A stretch of 64,000 nucleotides of DNA, from contig NZ_PDNU01000004.1 of the NCBI RefSeq assembly GCF_002631185.1, positions 1 to 64,000 on the forward strand, in the 5' to 3' direction. This DNA is from Teichococcus rhizosphaerae (GTDB lineage: Bacteria; Pseudomonadota; Alphaproteobacteria; Acetobacterales; Acetobacteraceae). Positions within the stretch are counted from its first letter, which is position 1. Every line of letters starts with the position of its first letter. Of this stretch, positions 33,547 through 42,031 are shown piece after piece. The position numbers and the translations under genes were made by a program. The notes under the pieces are model-generated. The model was not told where the DNA came from. It was given only the letters and a program-made list of their open reading frames with translations, and did not search any database.

Positions 33547-34380
33547 ATGCTGCTGCTTGACCGGATCGGCGTCGACATCGGCCGCCGCCTGAAGCTGGAG
33601 GACGCCATCGAATGGGCGGCCGCGAACCAGGTCCGCTACATCGACATCCAGCTCGACACCGGCCCCAACCGGGTGAACGCGTTCGACGACGCCCGCGCGG
33701 CCGCGATCCGCGAGCAGGCGGCGCGGCGCGGCGTGACGATCGGCCTGCACACGCTCTCGGCGGTGAACGTGGCGGAATACTCGCCCTTCCTGTCGGAAGC
33801 CGTGGACGCCTACATGCGCGCCTATATCGACCTCGCGCCGAAGCTGGGCGCGGAATGGATCGTGGTGCATGCGGGCTACCACTTCACCGCCGACGTGAAG
33901 CCGCGCATGGAGGCGGGGCTGGAGCGGCTCAAGCGCATGGTGGGCCATGCCGAGGAGCGCGGCGCGCTGCTGCTGCTCGAGAACCTCAACAAGGAGCCCG
34001 AGGACGCCGAGGTTCACTACCTGGCGCACAGCATCGAGGAATGGCGCCACTACTACGAGCGGATCAACTCGCCCGCCTTCGCCCTGTCCTTCACCGCCAA
34101 CCACGCGCATCTGATGCCGGAAGGGGTGGAGGGCTTCGTCGACGCCATCCCGCTGGAGCGCGTGGCCGAGGTGCGGCTGGCGGACTGCTTCCGCAACGGC
34201 CATGAGCAGCACCTGCTGCCCGGCCAGGGCGACTTCGACTTCGGCGCCATGTTCGCGCTGCTGGAGCGGAAGGGCTTCAAGGGCCACTACATGAACGCCT
34301 TCGGCACGCTCGACGACATGCAGAAGGCCCGCCACGACATGGTGGCCATGGCGCAGGAGGCCGGCACCCCGGTTTCCTGA
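33547..34380 (+). CDS. Sugar phosphate isomerase/epimerase-like TIM-barrel protein
   Basis: 277 residues of the xylose isomerase-like/AP endonuclease 2 TIM-barrel family. Segments seen are LKLEDAIEWAAANQVRYIDIQLD, GLHTLSAVNVAEYSPFL, LGAEWIVVHAGYHFT (metal-ligand histidine), ERGALLLLENLNKEPEDAEVHY (glutamate ligand), FALSFTANHAHLMPEG and VRLADCFRNGHEQHLLPGQGDFDFGAM. The LLPGQGDFDF stretch is typical of this family's active-site loop. It probably isomerises or epimerises a carbohydrate or hydroxy acid. The GGAAGGAAACACC site before the ATG at 33547 fixes the start; an overlapping GTG start at 33517 is less likely. Confidence 0.85.
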   Translation: MLLLDRIGVDIGRRLKLEDAIEWAAANQVRYIDIQLDTGPNRVNAFDDARAAAIREQAARRGVTIGLHTLSAVNVAEYSPFLSEAVDAYMRAYIDLAPKLGAEWIVVHAGYHFTADVKPRMEAGLERLKRMVGHAEERGALLLLENLNKEPEDAEVHYLAHSIEEWRHYYERINSPAFALSFTANHAHLMPEGVEGFVDAIPLERVAEVRLADCFRNGHEQHLLPGQGDFDFGAMFALLERKGFKGHYMNAFGTLDDMQKARHDMVAMAQEAGTPVS

Positions 34381-34530
34381 GGCGCGGCGTCCTTCCGGAA
34401 GCGCCCGGGGGCTTCCCCGAGGCCCCTCCCCGGCGGCCATTCCCGGCCCGATGGTTGGCAAAGCGCCGCGCGGTTGGGTATCACCCACCGCGCGGCGGCG
34501 CCTGCCCGCCAATCCAGCACGAGGCCCAGC

Positions 34531-34776
34531 ATGAGCACCGACACCCCGCCCGACCGCCTCTCCAGCAACCCGAAGAGCCCCTACTACGATGCCGCCGCCA
34601 TGGAGCGGGGCGTGGGCGTCCGCTTCAAGGGCGTCGAGAAGAACAACGTGGACGAGTATTGCGTCAGCGAGGGCTGGGTGCGCCTGACCCTTGGCAATTC
34701 GGTGGACCGCAAGGGCAACCCGATGACCATGAAGCTGCAGGGCACCGTCGAGCCCTATTTCCGCGACACCGTCTGA
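34531..34776 (+). CDS. DUF3297 family protein
   Basis: 81 residues matching the short DUF3297 family common in Alphaproteobacteria: LSSNPKSPYYDAAAMERGVGVRFKG, then KNNVDEYCVSEGWVRLTLGNSVDRKGNPMTMKLQGTVEPYF. Cytosolic, function unknown. It stands alone between a 150-base gap and a hairpin terminator. Confidence 0.9.
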   Translation: MSTDTPPDRLSSNPKSPYYDAAAMERGVGVRFKGVEKNNVDEYCVSEGWVRLTLGNSVDRKGNPMTMKLQGTVEPYFRDTV

Positions 34777-34778
34777 GG

Positions 34779-34807
34779 CGGCGGCCGGAACCCGGCCGCG
34801 CCTTCTC
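34779..34807 (+). terminator. Terminator after the DUF3297 gene
   Basis: Perfect eight-base stem GCGGCCGG/CCGGCCGC with an AAC loop, followed by a pyrimidine-rich GCCTTCTC, four bases after the stop codon. Confidence 0.55.
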
Positions 34808-34843
34808 GCCGCTCCCTCCCCGCCCCGCCCACCGCCGAAGGAC

Positions 34844-35632
34844 ATGACCATGCGCCCTGCCCTCCCGCTGCTGCTGTGCCTGCCGCTGCTGGCCTGCGCC
34901 CAGCCCGTCTACGAGGTGCCGGTGGCCACGCCGGCGGGCGTGCAGGCGGCGGTGGCGGAGATCGGCCAGGGCGCGGCGCCGGGCCGGCGCAGCCTCACCG
35001 AGGCGGAGGCCAAGGCCGCCATCACCCGCGTGGCGCAGCGCCTGGCACCGGCCGGCAGCGCCGTCTGCCAGGAGGTGGGCCGCGGCGCCGGCTGCGAATG
35101 GCGCTTCGTCTACGACCCCAGCACCGACCTGAACGCCGCCGCCACCGGCGAGGGCGTCATCGTCGTGCAGCGGGGCGTGGCGGAGCATGCCCGCAACGAC
35201 GCCGAGATCGCCTTCGTGGTGGCGCATGAGATGGCGCACCACGTGGCCGACCATGTCCGCTCCACCCAGAACCGCGCCCAGGCCGGGGCGGTGCTGGGCG
35301 GCATCCTGGCCTCGCTGGCCGGCAGCTATGCGGGGCTGGAGACCGGCCAGCTCGCCCAGACCGCCTCCGGCGTCGGCGCGCAGCTCGGCGTCATCTCCTA
35401 CAGCAAGGCGCAGGAGCGGGAAGCCGACGTGCTCGGCGCCGCCATCCTGCACCGGGCGGGCTACGACATCGGCGAGGCGCGCGAGATGCTGCTGACGCTC
35501 GCCCGGCTGTCCGGCCGCACCGAGACCGGCCGCCTGTCCACCCACCCCGCCGGCCCCGACCGCATCGCCTCCTTCGATGGCGCGGTGTCCGAGCTGCAGG
35601 CGCGCAGCTGGCGCCTCGCGCCGGGCCGCTGA
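34844..35632 (+). CDS. M48 family metalloprotease, lipoprotein
   Basis: 262 residues. The N-terminus is a lipoprotein signal ending LLLCLPLLAC with the lipid-accepting cysteine at about residue 19. The zinc motif is HEMAH in FVVAHEMAHHVADH (residues about 120-135). The third ligand glutamate is in the later AQEREADVLGAAILHRAGYD stretch. Between them a hydrophobic glycine-rich hairpin (GAVLGGILASLAGSYAG) resembles Loi/YcaL-type periplasmic M48 peptidases. Predicted role: quality control of outer-membrane proteins at the periplasmic face. Two in-frame ATGs two codons apart are possible; AAGGAC precedes the first. The Nudix gene follows after 11 bases and may be co-transcribed. Confidence 0.9.
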   Translation: MTMRPALPLLLCLPLLACAQPVYEVPVATPAGVQAAVAEIGQGAAPGRRSLTEAEAKAAITRVAQRLAPAGSAVCQEVGRGAGCEWRFVYDPSTDLNAAATGEGVIVVQRGVAEHARNDAEIAFVVAHEMAHHVADHVRSTQNRAQAGAVLGGILASLAGSYAGLETGQLAQTASGVGAQLGVISYSKAQEREADVLGAAILHRAGYDIGEAREMLLTLARLSGRTETGRLSTHPAGPDRIASFDGAVSELQARSWRLAPGR

Positions 35633-35643
35633 GGAACACCGCC

Positions 35644-36186
35644 ATGACCGACGAGATCATCGCCCTCAGCAGCCGCATCGCCTACGAGAACCGCTGGCTC
35701 CGCGTGCGGGAGGACCGCATCCGCCGCCGCGACGGCTCGGACGGGCTGTATGGCGTGGTGGAGCGCAGCGACTTCGTGGTGGTGGTGCCGTTCCAGGACG
35801 GCCGCATCACCCTGGTGGAGCAGTACCGCTACCCGATCCGCGCGCGGCAATGGGAGATGCCGATGGGCACGTGGGAGGACAAGCCGGGCGCCGATCCCGC
35901 CATCCTGGCCGCCGCCGAGCTGCGCGAGGAAACCGGGCTGGTCGCGGCCAGCATGACGCCGGTGGGGACGATCTTCCAGGGCGCCGGCTACTGCAACCAG
36001 CGCGGCCATGTCTTTCTCGCCACCGGCCTCACCCAGGGCGAGCATGCGCGGGAGCTGTCCGAGCAGGACCTGATCTGCCGCGACTTCAGCCTGGTCGAGA
36101 TCGAGGCGATGGTGCGGGACAATGTGCTGCAGGACTCGCAGAGCCTCGCGGCGCTGGGCATGCTGCGGATGCGAGGCTTGCTCTAG
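35644..36186 (+). CDS. Nudix hydrolase
   Basis: 180 residues. Resembles ADP-ribose/GDP-mannose-type Nudix hydrolases: an N-terminal strand region RIAYENRWLRVREDRIRRRDG, then VVVPFQDGRITLVEQYRYPIRARQWEMPMGTWEDKPG, and the Nudix helix AAAELREETGLVAASM with the metal-binding RxxEE-like glutamates. The first arginine of the consensus REUXEE is replaced by alanine, seen in some members. GAGYCNQRGHVFLATGL follows. It likely hydrolyses a nucleoside diphosphate derivative in the cytosol. Confidence 0.9.
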   Translation: MTDEIIALSSRIAYENRWLRVREDRIRRRDGSDGLYGVVERSDFVVVVPFQDGRITLVEQYRYPIRARQWEMPMGTWEDKPGADPAILAAAELREETGLVAASMTPVGTIFQGAGYCNQRGHVFLATGLTQGEHARELSEQDLICRDFSLVEIEAMVRDNVLQDSQSLAALGMLRMRGLL

Positions 36187-36308
36187 GGGCGAAAAGCTCC
36201 GGGCTTCATCGCTTTTTTGAGAAAAATCCGTGACTTTGTTTTCAATTTGGTCCCAATCGCGTGAGGTGTGCTTCCGCCTGGCCTGACCCTTCTTTAGGGT
36301 CCCGCGCC

Positions 36309-36938
36309 ATGCGCCGCCAATTCCTGTTCCTGGCCGCCACGGCCCCGGCCCTGCTCGTCGCCCCCGGCCTCGCCCATGCGGCAGCCCGGCGGCGGGCAAG
36401 CCCCCCGCTCGCGCAGCGCCGGCTCGAGCTGCGCCACGCCGCCACCGGCGCCCGCTTCGAGGGCCCCTACCACAATGGGGTGGATTTCGACGCGGGCGCC
36501 ATGCGGGAACTCTCCATCGTGCTGGCGGACACCCGCACCGGCACGGTCCGCCCCTTCGACCCCAAGGCCATCGACATCCTCTGGGAGGTCGGCGCCCGGG
36601 AGCGGATGGCTTCCTTCAACGTGCTTTCCGGCTACCGCACCCCGGCCAGCAACGCCGCCGTGCACGGCGCGGGCGACAGCCAGCACATGCGCGCCGCCGC
36701 CCTGGATGTGCAGGTCCCGAAGGCGAAGCTCGCCTCCTTCGGCCATGCCGCCCTCGCGCTCGGCCGCGGCGGGGTGGGAAGCTATCCCGACCATGGCTTC
36801 GTGCATGTCGATTCCGGGCCGGTGCGGAGCTGGGGCTTCGACAGGGCGGCGGGCGTGGCCCGCGCGCCCGCCCGCACGCCCGAGCAGATCCGGCTGGACC
36901 GCATGGCCGAGGCCTGGGCGCAGACCCGCCGGCGCTGA
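36309..36938 (+). CDS. DUF882/YcbK-type secreted peptidase-like protein
   Basis: 209 residues with a signal peptide (MRRQFLFLAATAPALLVAPGLAHAA). The mature domain carries the DUF882 pattern related to M15 D,D-carboxypeptidases: LSIVLADTRTGTVRPFDPKAIDILWEV, NVLSGYRTPASNAAVHG, SQHMRAAALDVQV (metal-binding HxxxxxxD) and GYPDHGFVHVDSG-like SYPDHGFVHVDSG with the last histidine. It probably acts on peptidoglycan in the periplasm. A long C-terminal basic helix ends the protein. The 122-base region upstream is unusually AT-rich for this genome and likely holds its promoter, although no clean -35/-10 pair is assigned. Confidence 0.88.
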   Translation: MRRQFLFLAATAPALLVAPGLAHAAARRRASPPLAQRRLELRHAATGARFEGPYHNGVDFDAGAMRELSIVLADTRTGTVRPFDPKAIDILWEVGARERMASFNVLSGYRTPASNAAVHGAGDSQHMRAAALDVQVPKAKLASFGHAALALGRGGVGSYPDHGFVHVDSGPVRSWGFDRAAGVARAPARTPEQIRLDRMAEAWAQTRRR

Positions 36939-36975
36939 ACCCAGCCCCAGGGCAGGGGAAGCCCGCGAAACGGGA

Positions 36976-37006
36976 AAGCCCCGGAAGGCACCGCCTCCCG
37001 GGGCTT
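36976..37006. terminator. Bidirectional hairpin between convergent genes
   Basis: AAGCCCCGG and CCGGGGCTT form a perfect nine-base stem around a 13-base loop, in the 88-base gap between the DUF882 gene and the convergent binding-protein gene. No long T-run. Confidence 0.5.
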
Positions 37007-37026
37007 CGCCGTTCCTGCGCCCTGTC

Positions 37027-38649
37027 TCAGCGCGCGGCGCGGCGGATGTTCCACAGCACGGGAAAGCCGAAATCGATCACCCCTTCCAGCTCGGCGCGCC
37101 ACACGGCGGGGCTGGAGAACTGGCCGGTGAGCGGGAAGTTCACATTGGCCAGGGCGCGCCGGTTGATCTCGGCCACGGTGGCGCGGCGCTTCTCCAGCGC
37201 GCTTTCCGCCTCGAACCGCTCCAGCAGCGGCTTCAGCGCCTCGTCGCAATAAAGCCAGGGCGCCGAGCCGGTGCAGTTGTAGCCGATGCCGGGGTTGCTC
37301 AGCGGCTCGGACATGTCGAAGCCCGTGTAGATCACCGGCACCAGGCTCCAGCCGCCCTGCTCCACCGGCGCGCGGCTGAGCCAGCGCTGCGCCACGGTGG
37401 CCCAGTCCAGCGTCTGCACCTCCACGTTGAAGCCGGCGCGCTTCACGCGGTCGGCCACCACCATCGCCATCGGGTTGATCAGCGCGGAGTCCGCCGGGTG
37501 CAGGAACACCACGCGCTCGTTGTTGTAGCCGCTCTGCTTCAGCAGCGCCCGGGCGCGCTCCAGCTCGGGCTCGCGCAGCGCCTCGCCGCCGGCCTCGCTG
37601 CTGTAGCGCGTGCCGCACATCGTCATGGACTGGCAGGGCACGCGCGTCATGTCGGGCGGCAGGCCATGCACCGCCACCACCTCCCGCTGGTCCAGCGCCA
37701 TCTGCAGCGCCTGACGCACGGGCAGGCTGTTGAAGGGCGGCTGGGCGTGGTTCACCGCCACCGCCCCCATGATCTGCGCGATGCCGCCGGGCTTGGCCAG
37801 CACCAGCTTCCGGTCCCGGCGCAGCATGGGCAGGTAGTCGAGCGGCGCGTATTCCAGGTAGTCCACCTCGCCGTTCTGGAGCGCCGCGGCGCGGGTGGCG
37901 GGGTCGGTGATGGTGAGGAACTCGGCGCGCTCCACATGCGCCACCTTGCCGCCGGCCAGGCCGTCGGCCGGCTCGTCGCGCGGGCGGTAGCGCGGGTTGC
38001 GGCGGAACACGGTGCGCTCGCCCGGCACCCATTCCTCCTTCACGAAGAGGAAGGGGCCGGAGCCCACGATCTCCGCCACCGGCTGGGTGGGCGGGGTGGC
38101 GGCCAGCCGCGCCGGCATCATGAAGGGCGTGTGCAGGCTGGGCTTGCCCAGCGCGTCGATGACGCCGCCATAGGGGCGGGACAGCTCCAGCTCGAAGCTG
38201 TCCGGGCCGGTGGCGCGCAGTTCCTTCGTGGCGCCCATCAGCCGGCGGCCGGTGGAATCCCGCGCGCCCCAGCGCTTCAGCGAGGCCACGCAATCCTCCG
38301 CCGTCACCGGCTGGCCGTCATGCCATTCCAGGCCCGGGCGCAGGGTGAAGCGGTAGGTCAGGCCATCCGCGCTCACCTCCCAGCCCTGCAGCATCTGCGG
38401 GCGGTACTGGCCCTGGCTGTCCATCGCCACCAGCGTGTCGAACACCATGTAGGCGAAGTTGCGGGTGACGAAGGAGGTGCCGGCGATCGGGTCCAGCACC
38501 TGCAGCCCGACATTCACCACCAGCCGCAGCGGCTTCTCCGCCGCCCTGTCGGTCGGCTGCGCCCGCGCGGCAACGGGCGCCAGGGCGAGCCCCGCCCCCA
38601 GCAGGGCCGAGGCCAGCACCTTCCGCCCGAGCCAAGTCCTGATCCGCAT
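37027..38649 (-). CDS. ABC transporter substrate-binding protein, peptide/nickel (SBP family 5) type
   Basis: 540 residues with signal peptide MRIRTWLGRKVLASALLGAGLALAPVAARA. Family 5 features are LQVLDPIAGTSFVTRNFAYMVFDTLV, PQMLQGWEVSADGLTYRFTLRPGLEWHDGQPVTAEDCVASLKRW, IVGSGPFLF, FRRNPRY, ALQNGEVDYLEY and the LPVRQALQMALD segment. These proteins bind oligopeptides, opines or similar and feed Dpp/Opp-type permeases. None is encoded here, so this is an orphan receptor or uses a permease elsewhere. The convergent DUF882 gene lies downstream, and the divergent oxaloacetate decarboxylase-like gene 257 bases upstream. Confidence 0.92.
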   Translation of the reverse strand: MRIRTWLGRKVLASALLGAGLALAPVAARAQPTDRAAEKPLRLVVNVGLQVLDPIAGTSFVTRNFAYMVFDTLVAMDSQGQYRPQMLQGWEVSADGLTYRFTLRPGLEWHDGQPVTAEDCVASLKRWGARDSTGRRLMGATKELRATGPDSFELELSRPYGGVIDALGKPSLHTPFMMPARLAATPPTQPVAEIVGSGPFLFVKEEWVPGERTVFRRNPRYRPRDEPADGLAGGKVAHVERAEFLTITDPATRAAALQNGEVDYLEYAPLDYLPMLRRDRKLVLAKPGGIAQIMGAVAVNHAQPPFNSLPVRQALQMALDQREVVAVHGLPPDMTRVPCQSMTMCGTRYSSEAGGEALREPELERARALLKQSGYNNERVVFLHPADSALINPMAMVVADRVKRAGFNVEVQTLDWATVAQRWLSRAPVEQGGWSLVPVIYTGFDMSEPLSNPGIGYNCTGSAPWLYCDEALKPLLERFEAESALEKRRATVAEINRRALANVNFPLTGQFSSPAVWRAELEGVIDFGFPVLWNIRRAAR

Positions 38650-38906
38650 TCCCCACGCTCCCCTGCAATGCGCCGAGCGGCGCGCTTCCCCTGGCGGGCG
38701 GCCGGCCCCTGTGCCGGCAAGCCGCATCTCCTGGCGATACGCGAGCATTGATCGCTGGCTGGCATGAAGCCACCCGCCCCGCCCATCGGCAAGCGAAGAC
38801 CGCGCCACCCCGCACCGGGCGCCCCTCCCCCGGTTCCGGCGCATGGCCCCTCCGGCCCGCCTGCGGCATGCTGGGCGCCGAGGAACCGCACAGGAAACAC
38901 GCCGCC

Positions 38907-39764
38907 ATGACCGCCAATCCCCGCGCCGCCTTCCAGGCCCTGCTCGCCGGCCCCGGCTGCGTTCACCCGGCCTCCGTCTATGATGCCGCCACCGCCCGCA
39001 TCGCCGCCGATCTCGGCTATGAATGCGCGATCCTGGGCGGCTCCGTGGCCTCGGCGGCGGTGCTGGCGGCGCCGGACCTCATGGTGATGACGCTTTCCGA
39101 GCTGGCCGGGCTGGTCCGCCGCATCACCCGCGCCGCGCCGCTGCCGCTGCTGGTCGATGCCGACCATGGCTTCGGCAACGCCCTCTCGGCGGCGCGCACC
39201 GTGGAGGAGCTGGAAGCCGCCGGCGCCGCCGCCCTGACGCTGGAGGACACGCTGCTGCCCCAGCCCTTCGGCGAGAGCGCCACGCGGCTCGTCAGCCTGG
39301 AGGAAGGGCTGGGCAAGATCCGCGCCGGCCTGGCCGCACGGCGCGACCCCATGCTCTCCGTGATCGCGCGCACCGGGGCGCTGTCCGTCACCGGCCTCGA
39401 GGACGCGCTGGCCCGCGCCCGCGCCTATGCCGCCGCGGGCGCGGACGGGCTGTTCCTGACCGGGGTGCAGAGCCTGGAGCAGCTCGCCGCCCTCCGCGCG
39501 GCGGTCGATCTTCCCCTGCTGGTGGGCGGCAGCCGCGAGGGGCTGGGCGACGCCGCCGCCCTGGCCGGGCTCGGCGTGCGGGTGATGCTGCAGGGCCACC
39601 ATAGCTTCCCCGCCGCGCTGCGGGCGGTGGAGGAGACGCTGCGCGCCCTGCGCCAGGGCGGCGCCCCGCCCGCCAGCGACCCGGCCCTGCTGCGCCGCGC
39701 CCTGAGGGCGGAGGATTACGAGGCGGCCGGCCGCGCCTTCCTCCAGCCGCCGCGCCCGGCCTGA
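38907..39764 (+). CDS. Isocitrate lyase/PEP mutase superfamily, oxaloacetate decarboxylase-like
   Basis: 285 residues. It closely follows the PA4872-type oxaloacetate decarboxylase subgroup: VHPASVYDAATARIAADLGYECAILGGSVAS, LVDADHGFGNALSAARTVEELEAAGAAALTLEDTLLPQPFG, EEGLGKIRAGLAARRDP and GVRVMLQGHHSFPAAL. The DADHG motif binds the magnesium ion; the superfamily's lyase KKCGH loop is absent. Predicted reaction: oxaloacetate to pyruvate and CO2 in the cytosol, with related C-C bond cleavage possible. The ATG at 38907 fits family length. Confidence 0.88.
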   Translation: MTANPRAAFQALLAGPGCVHPASVYDAATARIAADLGYECAILGGSVASAAVLAAPDLMVMTLSELAGLVRRITRAAPLPLLVDADHGFGNALSAARTVEELEAAGAAALTLEDTLLPQPFGESATRLVSLEEGLGKIRAGLAARRDPMLSVIARTGALSVTGLEDALARARAYAAAGADGLFLTGVQSLEQLAALRAAVDLPLLVGGSREGLGDAAALAGLGVRVMLQGHHSFPAALRAVEETLRALRQGGAPPASDPALLRRALRAEDYEAAGRAFLQPPRPA

Positions 39765-39889
39765 ACGGAGGCGGCAACGGAGGCGGCGCGGCCGGTGCGG
39801 AATCGCAACGCCACCTTCGGGGCATCCGCGGGAAGCCCTTGGCGGGGCTCGGGACTTTCCGCGCAGTCCATCGCTGTCCCCACCCTATG

Positions 39890-39939
39890 CCGCCACTTAT
39901 CCCCAGCCTCATCCACGGGATCGGGGGATAAGTCGGCGG
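39890..39939. repeat. Imperfect inverted repeat with DnaA-box-like sequences
   Basis: CCGCCACTTATCCCC (39890-39904) and GGGGATAAGTCGGCGG (39924-39939) are inverted copies differing by one inserted base, with a 19-base centre containing TCATCCACG. Three nine-mers resemble the DnaA box TTATCCACA: TTATCCCCA (8/9), TCATCCACG (7/9) and, on the other strand, TTATCCCCC (7/9). It lies about 60 bases before the BaiN-family gene. No T-run follows, so a simple terminator is unlikely. Confidence 0.5.
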
Positions 39940-39997
39940 CCTCCCCCTTCCGCCCTCCGCTTCCTTTGGCGGCCGCCAGCGGCTAAAGCCCGCCCCC

Positions 39998-41176
39998 ATG
40001 CGGAACTTCGATGCGGTGATCCTCGGCGCCGGCGCGGCCGGGCTGATGTGCGCCATGCGCGCCGGGCAGCGCGGCCGGCGCGTGCTGGTGCTGGACCACG
40101 CCCCCCAGGCCGGCTCCAAGATCCTCATCTCCGGCGGCGGGCGGTGCAACTTCACCAACATCCACACCACGCCCGAGCGGTTCTTCTCGGCCAACCCGCA
40201 TTTCTGCAAGTCGGCGCTGAAGCGCTACACCCCGGCCGACTTCCTGGCGCTGGTGGAGAAGCACCGCATCGCCTGGCACGAGAAGACGCTGGGACAGCTC
40301 TTCTGCGACAACTCGGCGCGCGAGATCGTCGCCATGCTGCTGGCGGAGTGCGCGGCGGCGGGGGTGGAGATCCGCCTCGGCCACCGCGTCACCGACGTCT
40401 CCCGCGCCGACCACTACCGCGTGCAGACCGACCGCGGCGAGTTCACCGCCCCCGCCCTGGTGCTGGCCACGGGCGGGCTGTCCATCCCCAAGATGGGCGC
40501 CACCGGCCTTTCGCTCGACATCGCCCGCCGCTTCGGCCTGCCGCTCACCGAGACCCGCCCCGGGCTCGTTCCCCTCACCTTCGCCGGCGAGATGCTGGAG
40601 CTGATGCGCCCGCTTTCCGGCGTGGCGCTGCCGGCGGTGGCCCGGCTCGGCCGGCACGGCTTTCCCGAGGCGGTGCTGTTCACCCACCGGGGCCTGTCGG
40701 GGCCGGCCATCCTGCAGGTCTCGTCCGCCTGGCGGGAAGGGCAGAGCATCGCGCTCAACCTGCTGCCGGGCGTGACGAACGCCAGCGAGGCGCTGGTGGC
40801 GCGCAAGGTGGCCCGCCCCAGGGCCGAGCCGCGCACCGTGCTGGCCGAGCTGCTGCCGCAGCGCCTGGCGCAGTCCCTCGCCGCCGCCTGGCTGCCGGAT
40901 CGCCCCATGGCCATGCAGACCGACCGCGACCTGAGGCGGGTGGCCGGCACGCTGGCGCACTGGCCCCTCACCCCGTCCGGCACGGAAGGCTACGCCAAGG
41001 CCGAGGTGATGCTGGGCGGCGTGGACACCGCCGCCCTTTCCTCCCGCAGCATGGAAGCGAGCGCGGTGCCTGGCCTGCATGTGGTGGGCGAGGCGGTGGA
41101 CGTGACCGGCTGGCTCGGCGGCTACAACTTCCAATGGGCCTGGGCCAGCGGCTGGTGCGCGGGCGAGGCGCTGTAG
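39998..41176 (+). CDS. FAD-dependent oxidoreductase, BaiN/HI0933 family
   Basis: 392 residues. The N-terminal dinucleotide fold is FDAVILGAGAAGLMCAMRAGQRGRRVLVLD. The family hallmark SKILISGGGRCNFTN follows, then a FFSANPHFCKSAL segment, the second glycine motif LVLATGGLSIPKMGATG, FTHRGLSGPAILQVS and the C-terminal GLHVVGEAVDVTGWLGGYNFQWAWASGWCAGEAL. Proteins of this family are NAD(P)/FAD flavoproteins of uncertain substrate; BaiN acts in bile-acid dehydroxylation in gut clostridia, but in Proteobacteria the role is not established. It has its own short promoter region with the inverted repeat described separately. Confidence 0.93.
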   Translation: MRNFDAVILGAGAAGLMCAMRAGQRGRRVLVLDHAPQAGSKILISGGGRCNFTNIHTTPERFFSANPHFCKSALKRYTPADFLALVEKHRIAWHEKTLGQLFCDNSAREIVAMLLAECAAAGVEIRLGHRVTDVSRADHYRVQTDRGEFTAPALVLATGGLSIPKMGATGLSLDIARRFGLPLTETRPGLVPLTFAGEMLELMRPLSGVALPAVARLGRHGFPEAVLFTHRGLSGPAILQVSSAWREGQSIALNLLPGVTNASEALVARKVARPRAEPRTVLAELLPQRLAQSLAAAWLPDRPMAMQTDRDLRRVAGTLAHWPLTPSGTEGYAKAEVMLGGVDTAALSSRSMEASAVPGLHVVGEAVDVTGWLGGYNFQWAWASGWCAGEAL

Positions 41177-41191
41177 CGCGTGCCCCGCCGC

Positions 41192-41848
41192 CTAGAACTC
41201 CACTTCCAGCTCCTCGATCGCCTCCGGCTCGGCCTTGGCCTCCTCCATCCACTCCACCATGTCCGGCCAGGCGAGGAGGTGGTCACGGTAGGCGGCGCAA
41301 TCCGGCTCCAGCGCGACGTCATAGGTGAGGAAGCGGCTGGCGACGGGCGCGTACATGGCATCCGCCACGCTGGGCCGCTTGCCGAACAGCCAGGGGCCGC
41401 CCCAGCCGCCGAGGCAGTCCCGCCAGATCTCCTGGATCAGCGCGATGTCGGCGCGGGGTCCGGACCAGAGGGTGAAGCCCGGCCGCCGCGCCCGCATGTT
41501 CAGCGGCAGCGAGGCACGGAGCGCCGCGAAGCCCGAATGCATCTCGCCCGAGATCGAGCGGCAGCGCGCCCGCGCCAGGCGCTGGGCGGGCATCATCTGC
41601 GCCTCGGGGTGGCTCTCGTTCAGGTGCTCGGCGATCGCCAGCGTGTCCCAGATGGCGATCTCCTCCTGCAGCAGGCAGGGCAGGCGGATGGTGGGGCTGC
41701 GCGAGAGCAGCTCCGCCCGGGCCCGCGGGTCATCCGCCGCCGCCACCTGCACCGTGAAGGGAATGCCGGCCAGCCGGCACAGCAGGAACCCCCGGAGGGA
41801 CCAGGAGGAATAGTTGCGGCTGCTGATGAGGAGCCGGGACGGGACCAT
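41192..41848 (-). CDS. Glutathione S-transferase family protein
   Basis: 218 residues. Thioredoxin-like N-terminal domain: LLISSRNYSSWSLRGFLLCRLAGIPF with a serine in the catalytic position, then SPTIRLPCLLQEEIAIWDTLAIAEHLNESHP, the glutathione-binding ESxxI-like segment (here DTLAI). A helical C-terminal domain ends WMEEAKAEPEAIEELEVEF. It may detoxify electrophiles; the substrate is unknown. The ATG at 41848 is preferred over a GTG 18 bases upstream. It is convergent with the BaiN gene and divergent from phaZ. Confidence 0.88.
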   Translation of the reverse strand: MVPSRLLISSRNYSSWSLRGFLLCRLAGIPFTVQVAAADDPRARAELLSRSPTIRLPCLLQEEIAIWDTLAIAEHLNESHPEAQMMPAQRLARARCRSISGEMHSGFAALRASLPLNMRARRPGFTLWSGPRADIALIQEIWRDCLGGWGGPWLFGKRPSVADAMYAPVASRFLTYDVALEPDCAAYRDHLLAWPDMVEWMEEAKAEPEAIEELEVEF

Positions 41849-41908
41849 GGCGGCGTCTTTGAACACGATTGGGGTGCAACCTTAGCCCCGCCACGGTCTT
41901 GACGGAAT

Positions 41909-41994
41909 GGCAATATATGCCCGGCCAACATTCCCCTCGCGGCGAAGGAACCTTACCGTTACCGTTCGCTGGGGCGGCGGCAATATGCTGGCCA
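41909..41994. promoter_or_regulatory. Pair of imperfect direct repeats upstream of phaZ
   Basis: GGCAATATATGCCCGGCCA (41909-41927) recurs as GGCAATATGCTGGCCA (41979-41994), about 70 bases apart, in the AT-richer gap between the divergent GST and phaZ genes. Between them lies an ACCGTTACCGTT duplication. They could be binding sites for a regulator of polymer mobilisation; this is inferred from position. Confidence 0.35.
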
Positions 41995-42031
41995 CTTGGG
42001 CAAGGCATGGGCGCGGGAGAGGCTCCAGCGG

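Noticed and set aside
39890-39939. Full chromosomal replication origin
   Set aside because: Only three imperfect DnaA-like boxes, no AT-rich unwinding region and no dnaA, parAB or gidA nearby; kept as a finding only.
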